The position numbers and the translations under genes were made by a program. Below are positions 1-9,366 of a stretch of DNA of 17,500 bases, piece after piece. Within the stretch, counting starts at the first letter, position 1; each line of letters starts with the position of its first letter. Under the pieces are notes generated by a model that had not been told where the DNA came from, made no database searches, and was given only the letters and a program-made list of their open reading frames with translations. The stretch covers positions 1 to 17,500 of the forward strand of contig CAJNDS010001411.1 in the NCBI GenBank assembly GCA_905221605.1, written 5' to 3'. The stretch comes from Symbiodinium natans. Its lineage: Eukaryota > Sar > Dinophyceae > Suessiales > Symbiodiniaceae.

Positions 1-813
1 CCCTGATCACATCCCGACCCAATTCGGGAGGGGAACGCAAGGCTCCTTGGCTGCATTTACACAGGCCCTGATCACATCCTGATCCAATTAGGGAGAGAAA
101 CACAAGGCTCCTTGGCTGCATTTACACAGGCCTTGATCACATCCCGACCCAATTAGGAAGGTAAATACAAAGGCTCCTTGGCTGCATTTTACACAGGCCC
201 TGGTCACATCCCGACCCAATTAGGGAGGGGAAGGCAAGGCTCCTTGGCTGCGTTTAGACAGGCCCTGATCACATCCCGACCCAATTAGGGAGATGAACAC
301 AAGCCTCCTTGGCAGCATTTTCACAGGCCTTGATCACATCCCGACCCAATTAGGGAATGGAATGCAATGCTTCTTGGCTGCATTCACACAGGCCCTGATC
401 ACATCCGGACCCAATTCGGGAAGGGAATGCAAGGCTCCTTGGCTGCAGTCACACCACATCCGGCCCCAAATTAGAAGGGAATGCAAGGCTCCTTGGCTGC
501 ATTTACACAGGCTTTCGTGACCCAATTAGGGAGGGGAATGATAGGCTCCGTGGCAATTAAGGAGGGGAATGCAAAGCTCCTTGGCTGCGTCTACACAGCC
601 CTGATCACATTCCGACCCAATTCGGCATCCCGACCCAATTAAGGAGGGAAACGCAAGGCTCCTTGGCTGCATTTACACAGGCCCTGATCACATCCCGACC
701 CAATTAGGGAGGGGAACGCAAGGCTCCTCGCTGCATTTACACAGGCCCTGATCACATCCCGACCCAATGAGGGGAATGCAAGAATTTACACAGGCCCGGA
801 TCACACCCCGACC
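1..813. repeat. Satellite A block 1 (about 65-bp unit)
   Basis: About a dozen direct, head-to-tail copies of a unit close to 65 bp are visible. Each has the ordered landmarks CCTGATCACATCCCGACCC, AATTAGGGAGGGGAATG, CAAGGCTCCTTGGCTGCA and TTTACACAGG. Copies differ by substitutions and by small or large internal deletions (for example near 455-475, 545-560 and 600-625). The unit holds three short dyads: TGATCA, CCC-AATTA-GGG and CAAGG-CT-CCTTG. Short ORFs crossing the block change with each unit because 65 is not a multiple of 3, so I read no protein here. Confidence 0.93.
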
Positions 814-1437
814 CACATTTTGTGAAGGTGAACTACCTGGACAGGCGTTCCAAGAGCTGGTAATCCTTATCCTGGTGCATTTATGAAGGAGAACTACCTG
901 GCAAGGCTTTCCGCGAGCTGGAAATCCTTATCCTGGTGCATTTTACGAAGGAGAACTACCTGGAAAGGCCTTCCGCGAGCTGGAAATCCTTATCCTGGTG
1001 CATTTTATGAAGGAGAACTACCTGGAAAAAAAGGAGCTGGAAATCCTTATCCTGGTGCATTTTATGAAGGAGAACTACCTGGAAAGGCCTTCTGCAAGCT
1101 GGAAATCCTTATCCTGGTGCATTTTATGAAGGAGAACTGCTTGGAAAGCCTTCCGCGAGCTGGAAATCCATATCCTGGTGCATTTTATGAAGGAGAACTA
1201 CCTGGAAAGGCCTTCCACGAGCTCCTTATCCTGGTGCATTTTATGAAGGAGAACTACCTGGAAAGCCTCCAAGAGCTGGAAATCCTTATCCTGGTGCATT
1301 TTAGGAAGGAGAACTACGTGGAAAGGCTGTCCAAGAGCTGGAAATCCTTATCCTGGTGCATTTTATGAAGGAGAACTGCCTGGAAAGGCCTTCCAAGAGC
1401 TGGCAATCCTTATCCTGGTGCATTTTATGAAGGAGAA
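814..1437. repeat. Satellite B block 1 (about 62-bp unit)
   Basis: About ten direct copies of a unit of about 62 bp are visible, with landmarks TGAAGGAGAACTACCTGG, AAAGGCCTTCC(G/A)(C/A)GAGCTGG and AAATCCTTATCCTGGTGCATTTTA. Several units are shortened (around 1027-1035 and 1218-1226). The switch from satellite A falls near 814, where an A unit is cut and CATTTTGTGAAGG begins. The switch back is near 1437, at GGAGAAC/ACACAGGC. One frame stays open for 161 codons only because the unit carries few stops. Confidence 0.92.
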
Positions 1438-2664
1438 CACACAGGCTTTGATCACAGCCGGACCCAAATAGGGAGGGGAATGCAAGGCTGCATTCACACA
1501 GGCCCTGATCACATCCGGACCCAATTAGGGAGGGGAACGCAAGGCTCCTTGGCTGCACACACACAGGCTTTGATCACATCCGGACCCAATTAGGGAGGGG
1601 AATGCAAGGCTCCTTGGCTGCATTCACACAGGCCCTGATCACATCCTGACCCAATTAGGGAGGGGAATGCAAGGCTCCTTCGCTGCAGTTACAAAGGCCC
1701 TGATCACATCCCGACCCAATTAGGGAGAGAAACACAAGGCTCCTTGGCTGCATTTACACAGGTCTTGATCACATCCCGAACCAATTAGGGAGGTGAATAC
1801 AAAGGCTCCTTGGCTGCATTTACACAGGCCCTGGTCACATCCCGACTCAATTAGGGAAGGGAATGCAAGGCTCCTTGGCTGCGGTTAGACAGGCCCTGAT
1901 CACATCCCGACCCAATTAGGGAGATGAACACAAGCCTCCTTGGCAGCATTTTCACAGGCCTTGTTCACATCCCGACCCAATTAGGGAAGGGAATGCAATG
2001 CTTCTTGGCTGCATTCACACAGGCCCTGATCACATCCGGACCCAATTCGGGAAGGGAATGCAAGGCTCCTTGGCTGCAGTCACACCACATCCGGACCTTG
2101 GCTGCATTTACACAGCCCTTGATCAATTATGGAGGTAAATACAAAGGCTCCTTGGCAGCATTCACACAGGCCCTGATCACATCCCGACCCAATTAGGGAG
2201 GGGAATGCAAGGCTCCTTGGCTGCATTTACACAGGCCCTGATCACATCCCGACCCAATTAGGGAGGGGAATGCCAAGGCTCCTTGGCTGCATGCAAACAG
2301 GCCCTGGTCACATCCCGACCCAATTAGGGAGGGGAATGCAAGGCTCCTTGGCTGCATTTAGGGCTGCATTTACACAGGCCCTGGGAGGGGAATGCAAGGC
2401 TCCTTGGCTGCATTTACACAGGCCCTGATCACATCCCGACCCAATTAGGGAGAATCACAAGGCTCCTTGGCTGCATTTACACAGGTCTTGATCACATCCC
2501 GACCCAATTAGGGAGGTGAATACAAAGGCTCCTTGGCTGCAGTTACACAGGCCCTGATCACATCCCGACCCAATTCGGGAGGGGAACGCAAGGCTCCTTG
2601 GCTGCATTTACACAGGCCCTGATCACATCCTGACCCAATTAGGGAGAGAAACACAAGGCTCCAG
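1438..2664. repeat. Satellite A block 2
   Basis: A second long run of the 65-bp A unit, roughly 19 copies with internal deletions. The stretch of about 1716-2092 matches about 85-465 of the first block unit for unit, including private variants (AGATGAACACAAGCCTCC, a CAATGCTTCTTGG unit, and a truncated CAGTCACACCACATCC unit). This shows a block duplication with an offset of about 1631 bp. A third, shorter copy of the same sub-pattern lies near 2430-2535. The array stops inside a unit at CAAGGCTCC, where the Helitron Rep fragment begins. Confidence 0.92.
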
Positions 2665-3377
2665 GAAGATGGCACTGTCCTGGTGGAAGGAGTGCAGGGC
2701 AAGACCGCTTCCCCAGCTCGTCTAGACTGCTTGCACAAAGCCTTGCAAGAGCTGAAAGCGCAGCACCGCCTCTACCAGGCAAACCCAGCAGTGGAGGGAG
2801 CCTTAACAAGAATGGAAATCATCCTCGCTGGAAAAGTGCAGCCGTGTACAAGCGCAGCGGCAACGACAGACCGCGAAACCTCCCAAGGGCGCCAAACGGG
2901 GGAGTCCGGTGGCTCACACTCCTCGGCCTTGGGGGGCGAAGCGCAGCACTCGGAAAACGCAGCGGCCTCTGTCGAAACAATGGAAGAGAAGGAAGACAGG
3001 CTAGAGATGACGTACCTGATCCCCAAAGAGCTGAAAGCCCCCAGAGCGGACACTGTGGAGCTGCAGAAAATCCGAAGCACTTCGGAGCTCACGGACGACA
3101 TGGACGTGAAGTTCTTCCCACACCTGTTTTCCACGGGCACAGGCGGATGGCAGAATGGATATGGAAGCTTCTCCCAATACGCTCGCAAGCGTCTTCTCGG
3201 CTCGGACCCGCGTTTCGAATCATCGCCGGCCTACATCATGTGGCTTCTGGAAATGCACCTCAAGAAGCGCCTCTCGGGCAACATCAACGTGAGGATCGGC
3301 AACCAGCAGGCTCCAGGCGGGAAGACCAAGTACCAAGAGGGCAAAGGTCAGGTGTTTACAGCCCTGAGGGACATCCC
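2665..3377 (+). pseudogene. Truncated Helitron Rep fragment (diverged copy)
   Basis: The frame starting at GAAGATGGC encodes residues that align along their length with the large Rep protein (window 12202-12810, its residues 429 to about 631). Shared segments include EDGTVLVEGV, TASPARL, LxALQxLK, FFPHLF(S/P)TGTGGW, GSFSQYARKRLL, AYIMWLLEM and KKRLSGNINVRIGNQ. The fragment is about 100 bp longer than its match because it has an extra Ser/Gly/Glu-rich linker after the AGK/ANK position. It has no HUH motif, no tyrosines and no helicase, so it cannot be a working transposase. The frame is uninterrupted, and many differences from the full copy are synonymous, so its parent was probably a separate, selected Helitron lineage. 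The in-frame TGA at 3388-3390 comes from satellite C. There is no in-frame ATG at the left edge. It could alternatively be an exon with introns made of satellite, but I see no convincing splice pair. Confidence 0.85.
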
Positions 3378-3424
3378 AAAAAGCACCTGAGATTGCTTAT
3401 CACTGAGCATTCTTTAGAGAAGAG
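3374..3424. repeat. Partial satellite C unit
   Basis: Begins at TCCCAAAAAGCACCTGAG, matching TCCCAAACAGCACCTGAG at the start of the C units further right, and runs through GCTTATCACTGAGCATTC and TTTAGAGAAG. It then switches to satellite A. Only the first 45 to 50 bp of the 117-bp unit are present. The left edge overlaps the end of the Rep fragment by a few bases, so the exact breakpoint is ambiguous. Confidence 0.85.
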
Positions 3425-4120
3425 AGCGCAGCGCAAGGCTCCTTGGCTGCATTTACCGGCCCTGATCACATCCCGACCGAACTAGGCAGGGGAACACAAG
3501 GCTCTGTGCCTGCATTTACAGGCCCTGATCACATCCCGACCCAATTAGGGAGGGGAATGCAAGGCTCCTTGGCTGCATCTGCACAGGTCCTGCTCACACC
3601 CTGAAGGGAACACAAGGCTCCTTGGCTTCATACACAGGCCCTGATCACATCCCTACCCAATTAGGGAGGCCAAGGCTCCTTGGCTGCGTTCACGCAGGCC
3701 CTGATCACATCCGACCCAGTCAGGGAGGGAATGCAAGGCTCCTTGGCTGCATTTACACAGGCCCTGATCACATCCTGACCCAGTTAGGGAAGGGAACGCA
3801 AAGGCTCCTTGGGAGCAGTTACAAAGGCCCTGATCACATCCCGACCCAATTAAAGGCAAATACAAGGCTCTTTGGCTGCATTCACACAGGCCCTGATCAC
3901 ATCCCGACCCAATTAAGGAGGCAAATACCTTGACTGCATTCACACAGGCCCTGATCACATCCTGACCCAATGAGGGAGGCAAATGCAAGGCTCCTTGGCT
4001 GCATTCGCACAGGCCCTGATCACATCCCGACCCAATTAGGGAGGGGAATGCAAGGCTCCTTGGCTGCATTTACACAGGCACTGATCACGTCCCTGATCAC
4101 GCCCCAACCCAATTAGGGAG
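3425..4120. repeat. Satellite A block 3
   Basis: About ten A-family units, several shortened to 45-55 bp (for example 3590-3665). One variant at about 3500-3520 reads GGCTCTGTGCCTGCATTTAC and recurs near 5212-5232, tying this block to the one starting at 5137. The unit at 3668 has a perfect dyad, GCCAAGG-CT-CCTTGGC. No coding sequence is supported. Confidence 0.9.
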
Positions 4121-4448
4121 GCAGCAAGAGCCTGTCCTGGAAGCATGTTTTGAGCTGTATTTCTGAAAGCCCATTCCAAAGCCCCAGACAGCGCCTCAGA
4201 TTGCTTATCACTGAGAAAAGAGCAAGCCTGGCTGCAGACAGTCCTGGAAGCATGTTTTTGAGCTGTATTTCTGAAAACCATTTCAAACTCCCAAACAGCA
4301 CCTGAGAATGCTTATCACTGAGCATTCTTTAGAGGAGAGCAAGCCTGGCTGCAGACAGTCCTGGAAGCATGTTTTGAGCCGTGTTTCTGAAAGCCCATTT
4401 CAAACTCCCAAACAGCACCTGAGATTGCTTATCACTGAGCATTCTTCA
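4121..4448. repeat. Satellite C block 1 (about 117-bp unit)
   Basis: Nearly three direct copies of a unit near 117 bp. Order within a unit: AGCACCTGAGATTGCTTATC, ACTGAGCATTCTTTAGAGAA, GAGCAAGCCTGGCTGCAGAC, AGTCCTGGAAGCATGTTTTG, AGCTGTATTTCTGAAAGCCC and ATTTCAAACTCCCAAAC. The first copy is partial (it starts near CCTGTCCTGGAAGC) and the second lacks the ACTGAGCATTC section. Not coding. Confidence 0.9.
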
Positions 4449-4698
4449 GAGAAGACAGCGCAGGGCAAGGCTCCTTGGCTGCATTTACCGGCCCTGAACA
4501 CATCCCGACCCAATTAGGGAGGGGAATGCAAGGCTCCTTGGCTGCATTTACACAGGTCCTGATCACCCTGAAGGGAACGCAAGGCTCCTCACATCCCGAC
4601 CCAATTAGGGAGGCCAAGGCTCCTTGACTGCATTCACACAGGCCCTGATCACATCCGATGCAGTTAGGGAGGGGAATGCAAGGCTCCTTGGCTGCATT
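4449..4698. repeat. Satellite A block 4
   Basis: A short run of about four A units entered from satellite C through the sequence AGCGCAGGGCAAGGCTCC. Units are cut near 4565-4590. The run ends at GGCTGCATT, where satellite C resumes with GCATTCTTTAGAG. Confidence 0.88.
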
Positions 4699-5136
4699 GC
4701 ATTCTTTAGAGAAGAGCAAGCCTGGCGGCAGACAGTCCTGGAAGCATGTTTTGAGCTGTATTTCTAAAAGCCCATTTCAAACCCCCAGACAGCACCGCAT
4801 ACTTTTGAGAAGAGCAATGTTCTGAGCTGTATTTCTGAAACCCATTTCAAACCCCCAGACAGCACCTGAGATTGCTTATCACTGAGCATTCTTTAGAGAA
4901 GAACAAGCCTGGCTGCAGACAATCCTGGAAGCATGTTTTTGAGCTGTATTTCTGAAACCCATTTCAAACTCCCAAACAGCACCTGAGATTGCTTATCACT
5001 GAGCATTCTTTAGAGGAGAGCAAGCCTGGCTGCAAACAGTCCTGCAAGCATGCTTTGAGCTGCATTTCTGAAAGCCCATTTCAAAACTCCCAAACAGCAC
5101 CTGAGATTGCTTATCACTGAGCATTCTTTAGAGAAG
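4699..5136. repeat. Satellite C block 2
   Basis: About four C units, the second shortened around 4795-4815. The remaining units keep the 117-bp period, best seen from the repeated CACCTGAGATTGCTTATCAC at about 4863, 4980 and 5100. The block leaves into satellite A through GAGCGCAGCGCAAGGCTCC, the same junction seen near 3419-3440. Confidence 0.9.
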
Positions 5137-5351
5137 CGAGCGCAGCGCAAGGCTCCTTGGCTGCATTTACCGGCCCTGATCACATCCCGACCCAACTAGG
5201 GAGGGGAACGCAAGGCTCTGTGCCTGCATTTACAGGCCCTGATCACATCCCGACCCAACTAGAGAGGGGAATGCAGGGCTACCTTGGTTGCGCGGCCCTG
5301 ATCACATCCCGACCCAATTAGGGAAGGGAACACGCTGCATTCTGATCACAT
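5137..5351. repeat. Satellite A block 5
   Basis: About three A units. The stretch of about 5108-5265, spanning the C/A junction, closely matches 3398-3545, including the GGCTCTGTGCCTGCATTTAC variant, so a mosaic C+A piece was duplicated as one block. It ends in a cut unit at CTGATCACATC. Confidence 0.88.
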
Positions 5352-5660
5352 CTACATGGAAAGGCCTTGAAAAAAAAGCTGGAAATCCTTATCCTGTCTT
5401 CAAATAGCTGGAAATCCTGGTGCTTTTTTTGCGAAGGAGAACTACCTGGAAATGCCTTCAAAGAGCTGGAAATCCTTATCCTGGTGCATTTTATGAAGGA
5501 GAATTATTTGGAAAGGCCTTCAAAGAGCTGGAAATCCTTATCCTGGTGCATTTCATGAAGGAGAACTACCTGGAAAGGCCTTCTTGGTGCATTTCACGAG
5601 GGAGAACTACCTGGAAAGGCCTCTTATCCTGGTGCAATTTATGAAGGAAAACTGCCAGGA
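5352..5660. repeat. Satellite B block 2
   Basis: About five B units with several internal deletions (AAATAGCTGGAAATCCTGG near 5401, and shortened units at 5580-5640). The last unit is cut at AACTGCCAGGA and passes directly into satellite D. Short ORFs here are repeat translations. Confidence 0.88.
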
Positions 5661-7058
5661 TCGCCAACAAATTAAGGAGAATCCCGGGCGACTCGGCTGC
5701 ACATCCCAGCTGGAAAGCTTATCGTCAACCAATTAAGGAGAATCCCAGGCGACTCGGCTGCAAAGCTAGAAAGCTTATCGCCAACCAATTAAGGAGAATC
5801 CCAGGCGACTCGGCTGCAAATCCCAGCTGGAAAGCTTATCGCCAACCAATTAAGGAGAATCCCGGGCGACTCGGCTGCAAAGCTGGAAAGCTTATCGCCA
5901 ACCAATTAAGGAGAATCCCGGGCGACTCGGCTGCAAATCCCAGCTGGAAAGCTTATCGCCAACCAATTGAGGAGAATCCCGGGCGACTCGGCTGCAAAGC
6001 TGAAAAGATTATCGCCAACCAATTAAGGAGAATCCCAGGCGACTCGGCTGCAAAGCTGGAAAGCTTATCGCCAACCAATTAAGGAGAATCCCGGCGACTC
6101 GGCTGCAAATCCCAGCTGGAAAGCTTATCGCCAACCAATTAAGGAGAATCCCGGGCGACTCGGCTGCAAAGCTGGAAAGCTTATCGCCAACCAATTAAGG
6201 AGAATCTCAGGCGACTCGGCTGCAAATCCCAGCTGGAAAGCTTATCGCCAACCAGTTAAGGAGAATCCCGGGCGACTCGGCTGCAAAGCTGGAAAGCTTA
6301 TCGCCAACCAATTAAGGAGAATCCCGGGCGACTCGGCTGCAAATCCCAGCTGGAAAGCTTATCGCCAACCAATTAAGGAGAATCCCGGGCGACTCGGCTG
6401 CAAAGCTGGAAAGCTGATCGCCAACCAATTAAGGAGAATCCCGGGCGACTCGGCTGCAAAGCTGGAAAGCTTATCGCCAACCAATTAAGGAGAATCCCAG
6501 GCGACTCTGCTGCAAATCCCAGCTGGAAAGCTTATCGCCAACCAATTAAGGAGAATCCCAGGCGACTCGGCTGCAAAGCTGGAAAGCTTATCGCCAACCA
6601 ATTAAGGAAAATCCCGGGCGACTCGGCTGCAAAGCTGGAAAGCTTATCGCCAACCAATTAAGGAGAATCCCAGGCGACTCGGCTGCAAATCTCAGCTGGA
6701 AAGTTTCTCGCCAACCAATTAAGGAGAATCCCGGGCGACTCGGCTGCAAATCTCAGCTGGAAAGCTTATCGCCAACCAATTAAGGAGAATCCCAGGCGAC
6801 TCGGCTGCAAATCTCAGCTGGAAAGCTTATCGCCAACCAATTAAGGAGAATCCCGGGCGACTCGGCTGCAAATCTCAGCTGGAAAGCTTATCGCCAACCA
6901 ATGAAGAGAATCCCAGGCGACTCGGCTGCAAATCCCAGCTGGAAAGCTTCTCGCCAACCAATTAAGGAGAATCCCAGGCGACTCGGCTGCAAATCTCAGC
7001 TGGTAAGCTTATCGCCAACCAATTAAGGAGAATCCCGGGCGACTCGGCTGCAAAGCTG
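5661..7058. repeat. Satellite D block (56/61-bp units, alternating)
   Basis: About 24 highly similar direct units carrying GCTTATCGCCAACCAATTAA, GGAGAATCCC(G/A)GGCGACTCG and GCTGCAAA. Two unit lengths occur. The long form has TCCCAGCTGG (or TCTCAGCTGG) and is about 61 bp. The short form goes straight to GCTGG and is about 56 bp. Up to about 6660 they mostly alternate, giving a higher-order period of about 117 bp. After that nearly all units are long with the TCTCAGC variant. Copies differ by very few substitutions, so this is the youngest or best homogenised array of the window. Confidence 0.95.
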
Positions 7059-9073
7059 CTTCCAAGAGCTGGAAATCCTTATCCTGGTGCATTTTATGAA
7101 GGAGAACTACCTGGCAAGGCCTTCCAAGAGCTGGAAATCCTTATCCTGGTGCATTTTATGAAGGAGAACTACCTGGCAAGGCCTTCCAAGAGCTGGAAAT
7201 CCTTATCCTGGTGCATTTTATGAAGGAGAACTACCTGGCAGCCTTCCAAGAGCTGGAAATCCTTATCCTGGTGCATTTTATGAAGGAGAACTACCTGGCA
7301 AGGCCTTCCAAGAGCTGGAAATCCTTATCCTGGTGCATTTTATGAAGGAGAACTACCTCGTCCAAGAGCTGGAAATCCTTATCCTGGTGCATTTTATGAA
7401 GGAGAACTACCTGGCAAGGCCTTGCAAGAGCTGGAAACCCTTATCCTGGTGCATTTTATGAAGGAGAACTACCTGGCAAGGCCTTCCAAGAGCTGGAAAT
7501 CCTTATCCTGGTGCATTTTATGAAGGAGAACAACCTGGCAAGGCCTTCCAAGAGCTGGAAATCCTTATCCTGGTGCATTTTATGAAGGAGAACGACCTGG
7601 CAAGGCCTTCCAAGAACTGGAAATCCTTATTCTGGTGCATTTTATGAAGGAGAACTAACTGGCAAGGCCTTCCAAGAGCTGGAAATCCTTATCCTGGTGC
7701 ATTTTATGAAGGAGAACTACCTGGAAAGGCTCTTATCCTGGTGCATTTTATGAAGGAGAACTACCTGGAAAGGCCTTCCGCGAGCTGGAAATCCTTATCC
7801 TGGTGCATTTTATGAAGGAGAACCACCTGGTAAGGCCTTCTGCGAGCTGGAAATCCTTATCCTGGTGCATTTTATGAAAGAGAACTACCTGGAAATGCCT
7901 TCCGCGAGCTGGAAATCCTTATCCTGGTGCATTTTATGAAGGAGAACTACCTGGAAAGGCTTTCCGCGAGCTGGAAATCCTTATCCTGGTGCTTTTTTCT
8001 GAAGAAGAACTACTTGGAAAGGCCTTCCGCGAGCTGGAAATGCTTATCCTGGTGCATTTTATGAAGGAGAACTACCTGGAAAGGCCTTCCAAGAGCTGGA
8101 AATCCTTATCCTGGTGCATTTTATGAAGGATAACTACCTGGAAAGGGAAATCCTTATCCTGGTGCATTTTATGAAGGAGAACTACCTGGAAAGGCCTTCC
8201 GCAAGCTGGAAATCCTTATCCTGGTGCATTTTATGAAGGAGAACTACCTGGAAAGGCCTTCTGCGAGCTGGAAATCGTTATCCTGGTGCATTTTATGAAA
8301 GAGAACTACCTGGAAATGCCTTCCGCGAGCTGGAAATCCTTATCCTGGTGCATTTTATGAAGGAGAACTACCTGGAAAGGCTTTCCGCGAGCTGGAAATC
8401 CTTATCCTGGTGCTTTTTTCTGAAGAAGAACTACTTGGAAAGGCCTTCCGCGAGCTGGAAATGCTTATCCTGGTGCATTTTATGAAGGAGAACTACCTGG
8501 AAAAGCCTTCCGCGAGCTGGAAATCCTTATCCGGTGCATTTTATGAAGGAGAACTACCTGGAAAGGCCTTCCAAGAGCTGGAAATCCTTATCCTGGTGCA
8601 TTTTATGAAGGAGAACTACCTGGAAAGGCCTTCCGCGACCTGGAAATCCTTATCCGGTGCATTTTATGAAGGAGAACTACCTGGAAAGGCCTTCCGCGAG
8701 CTGGAAATCCTTATCCTGGTGCATTTTATGAAAGAGCTACCTGGAAAGGCCTTCCGCGAGCTGGAAAAGGCAAGGCCTTCCAAGAGCTGGAAATCCTTAT
8801 CCTGGTGCATTTTATGAAGGAGAACTACCTGGCAAGGCCTTCCAAGAACTGGAAATCCTTATTCTGGTGCATTTTATGAAGGAGAACTACCTGGCAAGGC
8901 CTTCCAAGAGCTGGAAATCCTTATCCTGGTGCATTTATGAAGGAGAACTACCTGGCAAGGCCTTCCAAGAGCTGGAAATCCTTATCCTGGTGCATTCTAT
9001 GAAAGAGAACTACCTGGCAAGGCCTTCCAAGAGCTGGAAACCCTTACGCTGGTGCATTTTATGAAGGAGAACC
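7059..9073. repeat. Satellite B block 3
   Basis: The longest array, roughly 33 B units. The first part has the CTGGCAAGGCCTTCCAAGAG variant, the middle part CTGGAAAGGCCTTCCGCGAG, and the last part returns to the first variant. A rare variant with GCTTTTTTCTGAAGAAGAAC occurs at about 7991 and again at about 8412, within otherwise matching neighbours, so about 260 bp was duplicated with a spacing of about 421 bp. The array ends at ATGAAGGAGAACCACG, where ordinary sequence begins. Confidence 0.94.
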
Positions 9074-9234
9074 ACGTTTGCTTGTCCTCAACCTGAATGG
9101 GGGCCATGTGCCAGGTGCTTATGCTCAACCAGAATGGGGTGCAGCCGAGTCGCTTCAGTCAACACAAAGTCCTGACACCAGCAATTCCTGTTTGCTTGCC
9201 TCAACCTGAATAGGGGCCAGCGTTTACCGCTCAC
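9074..9234. repeat. Degenerate CTCAACC-GAAT repeats in spacer
   Basis: The spacer between the satellites and the first possible gene holds a loose repeat: CCTCAACCTGAATGGGGGCCA near 9086, GCTCAACCAGAATGGGGTGCA near 9124, CCTCAACCTGAATAGGGGCCA near 9199. The longer form with the GTTTGCTTG prefix occurs twice (about 9076 and 9190). More diverged relatives, GCTCAATATGAAC at 9249 and GCTCAATTCGAAT at about 9950, continue the series. I see no gene in it. Confidence 0.6.
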
Positions 9235-9253
9235 ACCGTGCGCTTTGGCTCAA
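9235..9253 (+). other. Candidate relict dinoflagellate spliced leader (1)
   Basis: ACCGT-GC-GCTTTGGCTCAA aligns to the 22-nt dinoflagellate spliced leader (DCCGUAGCCAUUUUGGCUCAAG, known from the literature) with 17 identities, two single-base gaps and an uninterrupted TTTGGCTCAA. Relict leaders in genomic DNA are known in dinoflagellates, where processed mRNAs re-enter the genome. The match is imperfect and chance cannot be excluded. Confidence 0.4.
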
Positions 9254-9366
9254 TATGAACAGCCTTAAGTCTTCATCCACAGCCATTTCGGGCGCAAGCC
9301 TCTGTCACCGCAAAAGGTCTTGAGAGCATTTTCGCATCCCTTGTTTCTCAGCTCAACTGATGCGAG
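9241..9366. repeat. Duplicated 5' block, copy 1
   Basis: Shares with the block at about 9946-10090 a series of landmarks in the same order: GGCTCAAT-(T)GAA, TTAAGTCTTCATCC (TAAAGTCTTCATCC in copy 2), and CTTGTTTCTCAG followed by (C/G)TC(A/G)ACTG(A/G)TGCGA. The middle differs in length by about 23 bp. Similarity ends just after the acceptor-like TTTCTCAG, so this may be a shared leader plus intron 3' end placed before two different coding segments. Confidence 0.55.
9276..9298 (+). other. Candidate relict spliced leader (2)
   Basis: TCCACAGCCATTTCGGGCGCAAG aligns with the same leader at 18 of 22 positions plus one inserted G, keeping AGCCATTT and the final CAAG. It lies 41 bp downstream of the first candidate, as expected if a leader-bearing cDNA was trans-spliced and reinserted twice. 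Decay has blurred both copies. Confidence 0.38.

Noticed and set aside
814-1437. 161-codon ORF and similar MKENYLE-type ORFs in the satellite arrays (also 8410-9064, 5367-5644 and 293-520)
   Set aside because: They are translations of 62- or 65-bp units, so the frame shifts at every unit and the apparent peptide repeats only reflect a lack of stops in the repeat.
5661-7058. CRISPR array
   Set aside because: The whole unit is conserved with no variable spacers, and the surroundings are eukaryotic.
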